Shown here: in pieces, positions 33,409 through 43,867 of the stretch | Position numbering within the stretch: the first letter of the stretch is position 1 | How the letters are laid out: each line of letters begins with the position of its first letter | Origin: Streptomyces flavofungini | Lineage (GTDB): Bacteria; Actinomycetota; Actinomycetes; Streptomycetales; Streptomycetaceae | DNA: 64,000 bases | Direction: 5' to 3' | Assembly: GCF_014650815.1 (NCBI RefSeq) | Contig: NZ_BMVR01000006.1 | Coordinates: forward strand, 115,912 to 179,911 | The notes under the pieces: model-generated | Told to the model about the DNA's origin: nothing | Database searches by the model: none | What the model saw: the letters and a program-made list of their open reading frames with translations, nothing else | Made by a program: the position numbers and the translations under genes

Positions 33409-34422
33409 GTGCCAAACGTGACCCGAGCCGACGTCGCTCAATTCGTGCGCAATCCGCTCGCCTTCATCGCCGAGCGCTGGACCCCGACGCAGCGGACCGT
33501 GCAGCAGTCGGCACTGATCTCGCTCGTGATGACGTGCGTGATCGTGGTCACCGGCGGCGCCGTCCGCCTGACGGGCTCCGGTCTCGGCTGCCCGACCTGG
33601 CCCAAGTGCACCGACGAATCCCTCACCGCGACCAGCGAGATGGGCTTCCACGGGGTCGTCGAGTTCGGCAACCGCATGCTGACGTACGTGCTCTGTGCCG
33701 CCGTCGGCTGGGCCATCATCACCATGCGCGCGCAGAAGCCGTGGCGGCGGAGCCTGACCCGGTACGGCTGGACGCAGTTCTGGCTGGTCATGGGCAACGC
33801 GGTGCTCGGCGGCATCGTCGTGCTCGTCGGCCTCAACCCGTACACCGTCGCGGCGCACTTCCTGCTCTCCACCGCCCTGATCGCGGTCGCCACGGCGACC
33901 TGGCAGCGCACCCGCGAGGGCGACTCCGAGCCGCGTCCGCTCGTCGGCAGGGCCGTCGCCCAGTTGGTGTGGGTCCTGGCCGGTGTCACGGTGCTGCTCA
34001 TCGCGGTCGGCACGGTCGTGACCGGCGCGGGTCCGCACGCGGGCGACTCCAGCGACGTACCGCGCATGAACGTCGGCGCCGTGGGCCTGGACTGGGAGGG
34101 CGTCACCAAGCTGCACGCCGTCCTGGCGTGGATCGTGGTGACGCTGACGTTCGCGCTGTGGTTCGTCCTGAAGGCGGTGGACGCCCCGCGCGGCCCGCTG
34201 ACCCGCACCCGCGATCTGTTCCTCATCCTGCTGGCGCAGGGTGCGATCGGCTATGTCCAGTACTTCACCGACCTGCCGGAGGTCCTGGTCGCCGCGCACA
34301 TGCTGGGCTCGTGCCTGGTGTGGATCGGAGTGCTGCGGGTGCTGCTGTCCCTGCGGGAGCGGCCGCAGCCCAAGGCGGAGGTACCGACGCAGGCGGACGA
34401 CTCGCAGCTGTCGTCGGTCTGA
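33409..34422 (+). CDS. ctaA: Heme A synthase (CtaA/Cox15)
   Basis: A 337-aa membrane enzyme that oxidises the C8 methyl of heme O to give heme A. It has about eight membrane helices; conserved heme-ligand His are in GFHGVVEFGNR, AAHFLLSTAL, KLHAVLAW and AAHMLGSC. The extracellular loop carries the Cys pair GCPTWPKC. I chose GTG 33409 (PNVTRADVAQF following) over upstream ATGs because the homologous start is conserved and -10 elements point there. ctaB, which makes heme O, lies 3.3 kb away in opposite orientation. Confidence 0.94.
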   Translation: MPNVTRADVAQFVRNPLAFIAERWTPTQRTVQQSALISLVMTCVIVVTGGAVRLTGSGLGCPTWPKCTDESLTATSEMGFHGVVEFGNRMLTYVLCAAVGWAIITMRAQKPWRRSLTRYGWTQFWLVMGNAVLGGIVVLVGLNPYTVAAHFLLSTALIAVATATWQRTREGDSEPRPLVGRAVAQLVWVLAGVTVLLIAVGTVVTGAGPHAGDSSDVPRMNVGAVGLDWEGVTKLHAVLAWIVVTLTFALWFVLKAVDAPRGPLTRTRDLFLILLAQGAIGYVQYFTDLPEVLVAAHMLGSCLVWIGVLRVLLSLRERPQPKAEVPTQADDSQLSSV

Positions 34423-34424
34423 CG

Positions 34425-34472
34425 GACCACCGGACGCACCACCGAACGCACCGCCGAACGCACCGCCGTCGG
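34425..34472. repeat. Degenerate 12-bp tandem repeat downstream of ctaA
   Basis: Four units of 12 bases (GACCACCGGACG, CACCACCGAACG, CACCGCCGAACG, CACCGCCGTCGG) immediately follow the ctaA stop codon. No terminator-like hairpin is visible in this convergent interval. Confidence 0.75.
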
Positions 34473-34502
34473 CCGCTCACCCCTCAGCCGTAGCAGCCGT
34501 CC

Positions 34503-34574
34503 CAGTCGCTTCAGTCGCTTCAGTCGCTTCAGTCGCTTCAGTCGCTTCAGTCGCTTCAGTCGCTTCAGTCGCCT
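34503..34574. repeat. 9-bp tandem repeat (CAGTCGCTT) over the amidohydrolase stop
   Basis: Seven perfect copies and one imperfect copy (CAGTCGCCT) of a 9-base unit. On the minus strand each unit carries TGA in the amidohydrolase frame, so the gene ends within the array and has several back-up stop codons. This is a likely hypervariable minisatellite. Confidence 0.9.
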
Positions 34575-35653
34575 ACGAGCCCGTACACCCGCCGCGCGTT
34601 CCCCGCCGCGATCAGCCCCGCCACCCGCTGCGCGTCCGTCAGCGACCACGCGCCCTCCGCGACCCACGTCCCGAGCACCCGCCCGAGCGCCTCCCGGAAC
34701 AACTGCGCCCCCACCACGTGCAGCTCGGGCAATCCCTGCGCGCCGCTGGAGAACAGCAGCTTGCCGAACGGCGCGAGCTCCAGGATCTCGGCGAGGACGG
34801 CCGCCGCGCGCGCCCCGGTCCGGACGAGCGCGGAGCCCAAGTCGGCGTACACGTGCGGGAAGACACCGGCGAGGTGGGCCGCCGCGCGGTGGTGCGGATA
34901 GCCGTGCAGGAGCACCAGGTCGGTGCCGAGCCCGGCGGTGGCGCGGGCGAAGTCGCCGAAGGAGCACTGCGGGTCGGCGGCGCCGGTGTGCAGTTGCAGG
35001 GGCAGGCCGGAGGCGACCGCGATCCACAGCAGGTGCCGCAGCAGCACCGGGTCGGCGAGTTCGCCGCCCACCTGCCGCCCGGCGAGCCAGCGTCCGGCCG
35101 CGCCGCGCACCTCCCCCGGCCCCGGCGGTTCGCAGGCGAGGGCCTCGCCCGCGCGCACCCCGGCGACGGAGGTGAACGCGACGGCGCCGTGCGCGGCGCC
35201 GTGCACGGACTCGGCGAGGTTGGCGAGGAAGGAGTCGACGGTGCCGGAGGTGTCGGCGACCTGCTCGGCCAGTAATTCCAGCCGGACGATCTCGCGGGCC
35301 TGCGCGGCGCCGGTCGACGCGAGTTCGCCGGGTCCGGTGAGGTCACCGGGCAGGCCCGTGTCGACGAGGTAGGTGGTGATGCCGCTGCCGCGCAGCAGCC
35401 GCCGCCCGGCCTCCAGGACGCCGAGTTCGCGGCGGCGGGCGAGATAGCGGGCGGGCGGGCAGTGCGGTTCGAGGCCGAGCAGCGGCGGGCACCAGCGGCG
35501 CACGGCGAAGCCGGTCTGGGTGTCGAAGAAGGTGGTGCCGGGGGCGGGCGGGCCCTCGCCCCGGCCGAGGTGGGCCTCGAAGGTGCCGAGCCCCAGCTCC
35601 GTGCGCAGGACGCCGTGGCAGTGCTGGTCCACCAAGGACGGGGTTTCGATCAT
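34565..35653 (-). CDS. Amidohydrolase-family protein with a TTA codon
   Basis: A 362-aa metal-dependent hydrolase (Amidohydro_2 group, related to FluG-type enzymes). Metal-site motifs are DQHCHG (about 9-14), PLQLHTG (His about 232), VLLHGYPHH, and LFSSGAQGLPE near the C-terminus. It has no signal peptide. Leu127 is coded by TTA (35275-35273), the codon read by the bldA tRNA and rare in Streptomyces, so translation may be limited to late growth. The substrate is unknown. It converges on ctaA; the stop lies in a minisatellite. Confidence 0.85.
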   Translation of the reverse strand: MIETPSLVDQHCHGVLRTELGLGTFEAHLGRGEGPPAPGTTFFDTQTGFAVRRWCPPLLGLEPHCPPARYLARRRELGVLEAGRRLLRGSGITTYLVDTGLPGDLTGPGELASTGAAQAREIVRLELLAEQVADTSGTVDSFLANLAESVHGAAHGAVAFTSVAGVRAGEALACEPPGPGEVRGAAGRWLAGRQVGGELADPVLLRHLLWIAVASGLPLQLHTGAADPQCSFGDFARATAGLGTDLVLLHGYPHHRAAAHLAGVFPHVYADLGSALVRTGARAAAVLAEILELAPFGKLLFSSGAQGLPELHVVGAQLFREALGRVLGTWVAEGAWSLTDAQRVAGLIAAGNARRVYGLVGD

Positions 35654-35753
35654 CCTGGCTCCCAGACGTGGACCGTGTTCCTACGGTCCTAACGGGTGAC
35701 CCCGGTGTCAGGTGTTGCTCACCGTGTCACTCCGTGCCCGCCCCGCGCGTGTC

Positions 35754-36149
35754 TCAGCCGCCCGTGGGGCCGCCGATCTGGATGCCCGCCATGCGCTTCC
35801 ACTCGTACGGCCCGGTCGTGACCTTGGCCGCGAAGTCGCCGTCGAAGTCCTCGTGGACGGTGATCCCGGCCTTCTCCACGGCGCTCGTCGCGATGGCGTG
35901 GCTCGGCGCGACGAGGTCGCCCCAGCCGCCGTCCTCCCCGACGAGGACGATCCGCGCGCCCCGCTCGCCGATGTACGCGACCTGACCCTCCGCGCCGCCG
36001 TGCGCCCGCGCGAACGCGCCGATCTGCCGGGCCAGCTTGGCGGCCCTGCGCTCGGCACGGGCGGCCTCCTTGGCGGCCTTCGCCGCGGCGCCGTCGCCAC
36101 CGCCCGAGCCCGTGGTGCCCTGCTCCGTCACCTGCTCCGTGTCTGCCAT
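35754..36149 (-). CDS. Conserved small protein of unknown function
   Basis: A 131-aa soluble protein that I do not recognise. Residues about 20-48 are Ala/Arg/Glu/Lys-rich and probably a single helix or coiled coil (KEAARAERRAAKLARQ). A compact domain follows (IGERGARIVLVGEDGGWGDLV, then AGITVHEDFDGDFAAKVTTGPYEWKRMAG). It is divergent from the adenylation gene and shows normal codon bias. A cotranscribed partner is not obvious. Confidence 0.75.
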   Translation of the reverse strand: MADTEQVTEQGTTGSGGGDGAAAKAAKEAARAERRAAKLARQIGAFARAHGGAEGQVAYIGERGARIVLVGEDGGWGDLVAPSHAIATSAVEKAGITVHEDFDGDFAAKVTTGPYEWKRMAGIQIGGPTGG

Positions 36150-36275
36150 GGCACAGGATGCTACCGACGGGTAGATCATTCGGCGACGCCCGGGTGGCGT
36201 GGTCTCGGCCACCCTCGTGCCGGGGGCGCGCACGCCCGTTCCGCCCGGTGCCGCCCCGTGGTAGGACCAGGGGCC

Positions 36276-37541
36276 ATGACGGGACTGCTGATCGGCGAGG
36301 TCTTCCGGTCCGCCGCCCGCGCCGTCCCGCACCGCGTGGCCGCGGTGACCGGCGACCGCGCGCTCACCTTCGCGGAGCTGGACGCGGCGGCCGACCGGAC
36401 CGCCCGGTACCTGGCCGCCCACGGCGTACGGCGCGGCGACCGCGTGGTCTGCCCGGCCGGGGCCTCGCCGGAGACCCTCGCCGCCTTCGCCGGGGCCGCG
36501 CGGACCGGGGCGGTGTTCGTGCCGGTCGCCGCGGGCGCCGGTGACACCTGGGCCGGGCGGGTCGCGCGGATCGTGCGGGCGGCCCGGCCGCGCCTGCTCG
36601 TGACGGACGCGGCGCGGGCGGGGTCGGGGGCACGGCTGGCCGCGGGGTCGGGGGTACGTCATGTCGTCCTCACGGACGTACGGGAGGACGGGACGCCGGA
36701 CGGCGGGGCCGAGGGGCCGCTCGGGGCGGGGCCGGAGGAGTCCGACGCGCACATGATCCTCTTCACCGGGACCACCGGGACCACCGGGACCACCGGGACC
36801 ACCGGATCCAGCGCGGCACCCGGATCCACCAGGGCACCTGGCACCGGGGCCACCGGATCGGCCAGGGCCACCGGTTCCGACCGCCTCCGTGGCGTCGTCC
36901 TCTCGCACCGCGTGAGCACGCTGCGCTCCCACCCCGGCTGCCGTCCGCAACCGCGCGGCGCCCTGGTCTGCGGCCTCCCCCTGGACCGCTGGGCCGCCTG
37001 GGCCGCCGTGCTGCGACAGTGGCAGGCGCGCGGCACCGTCGTCCTGCCGGCGGGCGACGGCACCCCGGAACCGGTGGCGATCTGCGCGGCCGTCCGGGCG
37101 CACCGCGCGGAAGGGCTGGTCTGCGCGCCGTCCGCGTGGGAGGGCGTCCTGGACACGGCGCCCCACCACCTGACCCGCCTGCGGTACGCCGACGTGGAGT
37201 CGGGACGGCCGACCGCCGTGGAGCCGTGCCTCCTGGAGGCCGTGCGCACCGCGACCCCGGTGGCCCACGCCCGCGCCGTCCTCGGTTCCGCCGAGACGGG
37301 TGACCTCGCCGTCCTGGAGCACGCCGACGGCCGGGGCAGGCCGGGGAGCTGCGGGCTGCCCGCTCCCGGCAGCGAGGTGCGGGTGGCGGGCGGTGAGCTG
37401 TACGTGCGGGGGCCGCTGCTGTTCGGCGGCTACTTCGGCGCCAAGCGGGCGACGGACGCGGTGCTGCGGGACGGCTGGTTCCGCACCGGCCGGGCGGCCG
37501 CGCTGGACGGGGACGGCTACCTGTATCTCCAGGAGAGCTGA
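36276..37541 (+). CDS. Adenylation (AMP-binding) enzyme, apparently degenerate
   Basis: A 421-aa ANL-superfamily protein. The N-terminal fold is recognisable: ALTFAELDAAADRTARYLAAHGVRRGDRV (about 28-56) and PGSEVRVAGGELYVRGPLLFGGYFG ... DGWFRTGRAAALDGDGYLYL (A7/A8-like). Two defects are visible. The phosphate-binding motif, normally (S/T)SGTTGxPKG, is replaced by an expanded repeat (FTGTTGTTGTTGTTGSS) followed by a Gly/Ala/Thr spacer. The C-terminal domain, with the catalytic Lys, is absent because the gene ends just after A8. It may be a decaying pseudoenzyme. No carrier-protein or condensation genes are nearby. Confidence 0.75.
   Translation: MTGLLIGEVFRSAARAVPHRVAAVTGDRALTFAELDAAADRTARYLAAHGVRRGDRVVCPAGASPETLAAFAGAARTGAVFVPVAAGAGDTWAGRVARIVRAARPRLLVTDAARAGSGARLAAGSGVRHVVLTDVREDGTPDGGAEGPLGAGPEESDAHMILFTGTTGTTGTTGTTGSSAAPGSTRAPGTGATGSARATGSDRLRGVVLSHRVSTLRSHPGCRPQPRGALVCGLPLDRWAAWAAVLRQWQARGTVVLPAGDGTPEPVAICAAVRAHRAEGLVCAPSAWEGVLDTAPHHLTRLRYADVESGRPTAVEPCLLEAVRTATPVAHARAVLGSAETGDLAVLEHADGRGRPGSCGLPAPGSEVRVAGGELYVRGPLLFGGYFGAKRATDAVLRDGWFRTGRAAALDGDGYLYLQES
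36764..36806 (+). repeat. 9-bp in-frame repeat (ACCACCGGG) in the adenylation gene
   Basis: Four units of ACCACCGGG (last one ACCACCGGA) preceded by a partial unit. They encode Thr-Thr-Gly repeats that have replaced the normal P-loop motif of the adenylation domain. Confidence 0.85.
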
Positions 37542-37547
37542 ATCCTC

Positions 37548-37617
37548 AGGTGGGCACGGCTTCCAGGTGGGCCGGGTCTCCGGGGGTGGGCCGGGTCTCC
37601 AGGTAGGCCCGGTCTCC
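37548..37617 (+). repeat. Degenerate 17-19-bp tandem repeat after the adenylation gene
   Basis: Four copies of AGGTGGGCCGGGTCTCC-like units follow the stop codon of the adenylation gene, without coding capacity of their own. Confidence 0.75.
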
Positions 37618-37632
37618 GGGACGGCTGGCAAA

Positions 37633-37673
37633 GGTGTGGCCCCCGCCGCCCTGAGGACGACGGGGGCCACACC
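37633..37673. terminator. Bidirectional terminator between adenylation gene and ctaB
   Basis: 13-base perfect arms (37633-37645, 37661-37673) with a 15-base loop lie between two converging genes. Confidence 0.7.
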
Positions 37674-37698
37674 CTCGTACCGGAGAAACCGCCGCGGA

Positions 37699-38679
37699 CT
37701 ACCGCAGGAAGGGATCCACCGCGACCGCCACGAACAGCAGCGAGACGTAGGTGATGGACCAGTGGAAGAGGCGCATCTCCTTGAGCTTGCCGCCGGTCGC
37801 CTCGGACTTCGCGCGGTTCTGCAGGCCGTGGGCCTCCCACAGCCACCAGCCGCCGGTGGTGAGGGCGACCGCGGTGTAGAACCAGCCGGTGTAGCCGAGG
37901 GGCTGGAGCAGCAGGGAGACGGCGACCATGACCCAGCTGTAGAGGACGATCTGGCGCGCGACGACCTTGTTGGAGGCGATCACCGGGAGCATGGGCACGC
38001 CCACACGCGCGTAGTCCTCCTTGACCCGCATGGACAGCGGCCAGTAGTGCGGCGGCGTCCAGAAGAACATCACGAGGAAGAGGATGACCGGCGCCCAGGA
38101 CATCGAGTTGGTGACGGACGACCAGCCGATGAGGACGGGCAGGCAGCCCGCGATGCCGCCCCAGACGATGTTCTGGGAGGTTCGGCGCTTGAGGATCATC
38201 GTGTAGACGACCACGTAGAAGAGCAGCGCCCCGAGCGACAGCCAGGCGGACAGCCAGTTGACGGCGAGCCCGAACAGCAGCGTGGACACGACGGCGAGTG
38301 TGATGCCGAAGGCGAGGCACTCGCGGGGACTGACCATGCCGGTGACGAGCGGCCGCTGGGACGTTCGCTCCATGAGGGCGTCGATGTCGCGGTCGTACCA
38401 CATGTTCAGCGCGTTGGCGCCGCCCGCGGACAGGTAGCCGCCGAGGCAGGTGATGAACACCAGCGTCAGGTCGGGCACCCCCTGCTCGGCGAGGAACATC
38501 ACCGGAACGGTGGTGATCAGCAGCAGCTCGATGATTCGCGGCTTGGTCAGCGCCACGAATGCCTTGACTCGGGCCCCGAACGGCCGGTTGCTCGGGTTCT
38601 GGCTCGTCCCGAGTTCCCCCACTGCCTTAACGGCGTGGGAGGTGCCCCCTCCCGCTGGACGGGATTCAACGGCCGTCAC
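37699..38679 (-). CDS. ctaB: Protoheme IX farnesyltransferase (heme O synthase)
   Basis: A 326-aa UbiA-family membrane prenyltransferase that adds farnesyl to heme B. It has about nine helices; the prenyl-diphosphate motif NMWYDRDIDALMERTSQRPLV is intact, and the conserved loop FWTPPHYWPLSM is present. GTG 38679 is chosen because AGGGG lies 5 bases upstream and the product then begins TAVESRP as in relatives. Long upstream reading frame is not coding. It supplies heme O to CtaA, encoded 3.3 kb to the left. Confidence 0.94.
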   Translation of the reverse strand: MTAVESRPAGGGTSHAVKAVGELGTSQNPSNRPFGARVKAFVALTKPRIIELLLITTVPVMFLAEQGVPDLTLVFITCLGGYLSAGGANALNMWYDRDIDALMERTSQRPLVTGMVSPRECLAFGITLAVVSTLLFGLAVNWLSAWLSLGALLFYVVVYTMILKRRTSQNIVWGGIAGCLPVLIGWSSVTNSMSWAPVILFLVMFFWTPPHYWPLSMRVKEDYARVGVPMLPVIASNKVVARQIVLYSWVMVAVSLLLQPLGYTGWFYTAVALTTGGWWLWEAHGLQNRAKSEATGGKLKEMRLFHWSITYVSLLFVAVAVDPFLR

Positions 38680-39076
38680 GCACACCCCTGACAGAGACTC
38701 CCAGCAAGCCCTGCGTCGGACGTTCGGACATGAAGATCCGGTAAAGGCTCGCGCGTACCACGCCACTGTAGACGTTGCCCATACCTCGCCCTTCGCGGGG
38801 GTGGGTTCGTGTTGAGGGGCCAGACGAGCGGAGTTCGTGGGCGGGTTCGCCCCGGTGTGGACACCGGTGCGGCAAGCGGATGAGGCGACCAGATGAGCAG
38901 TTGCGCATTCACATGGTGAATACGGCGGAGCCCTTTCGGGAGGCGGATCGGGACGGGTCCCGGCAGTCTGGAATGACTCGAAAAAATGCACGTTCTCGCA
39001 GCGGTAGGCTCGACAGCGGCCGGTGCGATTCATACGCCGCCGGCATTCGACATGTGGAGAGGAGCCCTGACTCAGG
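38680..39076. promoter_or_regulatory. Divergent promoter region of ctaB and tkt
   Basis: This 397-base region carries no gene with normal codon bias. It contains a perfect palindrome, ATTCAC-ATG-GTGAAT (38907-38921), and TAGGCT (39005-39010) that could be a -10 for tkt. A purine-rich GGAGAGGAGC lies just before the tkt start. Confidence 0.5.
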
Positions 39077-41185
<2,109 letters not shown>

Positions 41186-41219
41186 CGCCCACATACGACC
41201 AAGTAGGAGATGTAATTCC

Positions 41220-42338
41220 ATGACAGACGCACTCAAGCGCCTCTCCGACGAAGGCGTCGCGATCTGGCTGGACGACCTGTCGCGCAAGCGGATCACGTCC
41301 GGCAACCTCGCCGAACTCCTCGACGAGCAGCACGTCGTGGGTGTCACGACGAACCCGTCGATCTTCCAGAAGGCGATCTCCAGCGGCGACGGGTACGAGC
41401 AGCAGCTCACCGACCTCGCCGCGCGGAAGGTCACCGTCGACGAGGCGATCCGCATGATCACGACGGCGGACGTCCGCGACGCCGCCGACATCCTGCGGCC
41501 GGTGTTCGACGCGACCGAGGGCCAGGACGGCCGGGTGTCGATCGAGGTCGACCCGCGCCTCGCGCACCACACGCAGGCGACGGTCGCCGAGGCCAAGCAG
41601 CTCGCGTGGCTGGTGGACCGGCCGAACACGCTCATCAAGATCCCGGCGACGAAGGCGGGCCTGCCCGCCATCACCGAGGTCATCGGCAAGGGCATCAGCG
41701 TGAACGTGACGCTGATCTTCTCCCTCGAGCGCTACCGCGAGGTCATGGACGCCTACCTCGCGGGCCTGGAGAAGGCGAAGGCCGCGGGCCTGGACCTGGC
41801 CAAGATCCACTCGGTGGCGTCGTTCTTCGTGTCCCGCGTGGACACCGAGATCGACAAGCGCATCGACGCCCTCGGCACCGACGAGGCCAAGTCCGCGCGC
41901 GGCAAGGCCGGTCTGGCCAACGCCCGGCTGGCGTACGAGGCGTTCGAGGAGGTCTTCGGCTCCGACCGCTGGGCCGCCCTGGACAAGGCGCACGCCAACA
42001 AGCAGCGTCCGCTGTGGGCGTCGACGGGCGTGAAGGACAAGGCGTACAAGGACACGCTGTATGTCGACGACCTGGTCGCCCCGGGCACGGTGAACACCAT
42101 GCCGGAGGCCACCCTGCAGGCCACCGCCGACCACGGCCAGATCACCGGCAACACCATCGCCGGGACGTACGACCAGTCGCGCGCCGAGATCGAGGCCGTC
42201 GAGAAGCTCGGGATCTCCTACGACGAGGTCGTACAGCTCCTGGAGGACGAGGGCGTCGAGAAGTTCGAGGCGGCCTGGAACGATCTGCTCAAGTCGACCG
42301 AGGCGGAGCTCAAGCGCCTCGCACCTTCGGAAGGCTAA
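41220..42338 (+). CDS. tal: Transaldolase
   Basis: A 372-aa enzyme of the long actinobacterial transaldolase type. Motifs are VTTNPSIFQKAISS near the N-terminus and the Schiff-base Lys in NTLIKIPATKAG. It transfers dihydroxyacetone units between sugar phosphates. TAGGAGATG lies 34 bases after tkt, so it is cotranscribed with it. Confidence 0.96.
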   Translation: MTDALKRLSDEGVAIWLDDLSRKRITSGNLAELLDEQHVVGVTTNPSIFQKAISSGDGYEQQLTDLAARKVTVDEAIRMITTADVRDAADILRPVFDATEGQDGRVSIEVDPRLAHHTQATVAEAKQLAWLVDRPNTLIKIPATKAGLPAITEVIGKGISVNVTLIFSLERYREVMDAYLAGLEKAKAAGLDLAKIHSVASFFVSRVDTEIDKRIDALGTDEAKSARGKAGLANARLAYEAFEEVFGSDRWAALDKAHANKQRPLWASTGVKDKAYKDTLYVDDLVAPGTVNTMPEATLQATADHGQITGNTIAGTYDQSRAEIEAVEKLGISYDEVVQLLEDEGVEKFEAAWNDLLKSTEAELKRLAPSEG

Positions 42339-42343
42339 GAACC

Positions 42344-43867
42344 TTGTCAAGCAGCAATCCGCTGCGTGACGCCGCGGACCGACGGCTCCCGCGTATCGCG
42401 GGGCCGTCGGGCCTGGTCATTTTTGGCGTCACGGGCGATTTGTCCCGTAAAAAGCTGATGCCCGCCGTGTACGACCTGGCCAACCGCGGGCTGCTGCCGC
42501 CGGGCTTCTCGCTCATCGGTTTCGCCCGCCGCGAATGGCAGGACGAGGACTTCGCGCAAGAGGTGCACGACGCCGTCAAGCAGCACGCGCGCACGCCCTT
42601 CCGCGAGGAGGTCTGGCAGCAGCTCATCCAGGGCATGCGCTTCGTCCAGGGCAACTTCGACGACGACGACGCCTTCGAGCAGCTCAAGGCGACCATCCAG
42701 GACCTGGACAAGAAGCAGGGCACGGGCGGCAACTTCGCCTTCTACCTCTCCGTGCCCCCGAAGTTCTTCCCGCAGGTCGTCCAGCAGCTCAAGAAGCACG
42801 AGCTGGCGGACGCCCCGGAGGGGTCCTGGCGGCGCGCGGTCATCGAGAAGCCGTTCGGGCACGACCTGAAGTCCGCCAAGGAACTGAACGCGATCGTGCA
42901 CGAGGTGTTCGCCCCGGACCAGGTGTTCCGGATCGACCACTACCTCGGCAAGGAGACCGTCCAGAACATCCTGGCGCTGCGCTTCGCCAACCAGATGTTC
43001 GAGCCGATCTGGAACCGGTCGTACGTCGACCACATCCAGATCACGATGGCCGAGGACATCGGCATCGGCGGCCGCGCCGGGTACTACGACGGCATCGGCG
43101 CCGCCCGCGACGTCATCCAGAACCACCTGCTCCAGCTGATGGCGCTGACCGCGATGGAGGAGCCCGCCTCCTTCGACGCGGACGCCCTGGTAGCGGAGAA
43201 GGCCAAGGTCCTCGGCGCGGTGAAGCTGCCCAAGGACCTCGGCAAGGACACCGTGCGCGGGCAGTACGCCGCGGGCTGGCAGGGCGGCGAGAAGGCCGTC
43301 GGCTACCTCCAGGAAGACGGCATCGACCCCAAGTCGAAGACCGACACCTACGCCGCCATCAAGCTCCAGGTGGACAACCGCCGTTGGGCGGGCGTCCCGT
43401 TCTACCTGCGCACCGGCAAGCGCCTCGGCCGCCGCGTCACCGAGATCGCGGTCGTCTTCCAGCGCGCGCCGCACTCCCCCTTCGACCACACCGCGACCGA
43501 GGAGCTCGGGCAGAACGCGATCGTCATCCGCGTCCAGCCGGACGAGGGCATCACGGTCCGCTTCGGCTCGAAGGTGCCGGGCACGTCGATGGAGATCCGG
43601 GACGTGTCGATGGACTTCGCGTACGGCGAGTCCTTCACCGAGTCCAGCCCGGAGGCGTACGAGCGCCTGATCCTGGACGTCCTGCTCGGCGACGCCAACC
43701 TCTTCCCGCGCACGGAGGAGGTCGAGCTGTCCTGGAACATCCTCGACCCGATCGAGGAGTACTGGGACAAGCACGGCAAGCCCGCGCAGTACCCGGCCGG
43801 TACCTGGGGCCCGGTCGAGGCGGACGAAATGCTCGCACAAGACGGACGGAGCTGGCGTCGGCCATGA
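42344..43867 (+). CDS. zwf: Glucose-6-phosphate 1-dehydrogenase
   Basis: A 507-aa NADP-dependent enzyme that opens the oxidative pentose phosphate pathway. The coenzyme motif is GVTGDLSRKKLMP and the substrate motif RIDHYLGKETVQN; both are intact. TTG 42344 is chosen as start because the frame then begins SSSNPLRDAADRRLPRI as in relatives, 5 bases after the tal stop. Its stop overlaps the opcA start by ATGA. Confidence 0.96.
   Translation: MSSSNPLRDAADRRLPRIAGPSGLVIFGVTGDLSRKKLMPAVYDLANRGLLPPGFSLIGFARREWQDEDFAQEVHDAVKQHARTPFREEVWQQLIQGMRFVQGNFDDDDAFEQLKATIQDLDKKQGTGGNFAFYLSVPPKFFPQVVQQLKKHELADAPEGSWRRAVIEKPFGHDLKSAKELNAIVHEVFAPDQVFRIDHYLGKETVQNILALRFANQMFEPIWNRSYVDHIQITMAEDIGIGGRAGYYDGIGAARDVIQNHLLQLMALTAMEEPASFDADALVAEKAKVLGAVKLPKDLGKDTVRGQYAAGWQGGEKAVGYLQEDGIDPKSKTDTYAAIKLQVDNRRWAGVPFYLRTGKRLGRRVTEIAVVFQRAPHSPFDHTATEELGQNAIVIRVQPDEGITVRFGSKVPGTSMEIRDVSMDFAYGESFTESSPEAYERLILDVLLGDANLFPRTEEVELSWNILDPIEEYWDKHGKPAQYPAGTWGPVEADEMLAQDGRSWRRP

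Noticed and set aside
34503..34574. CRISPR array
   Set aside because: The 9-base units are directly adjacent with no spacers and no cas genes are near. It is a minisatellite.
36276..37541. Start of a nonribosomal peptide or polyketide cluster
   Set aside because: There are no condensation, thiolation or thioesterase domains around it, and the adenylation protein itself lacks key motifs.
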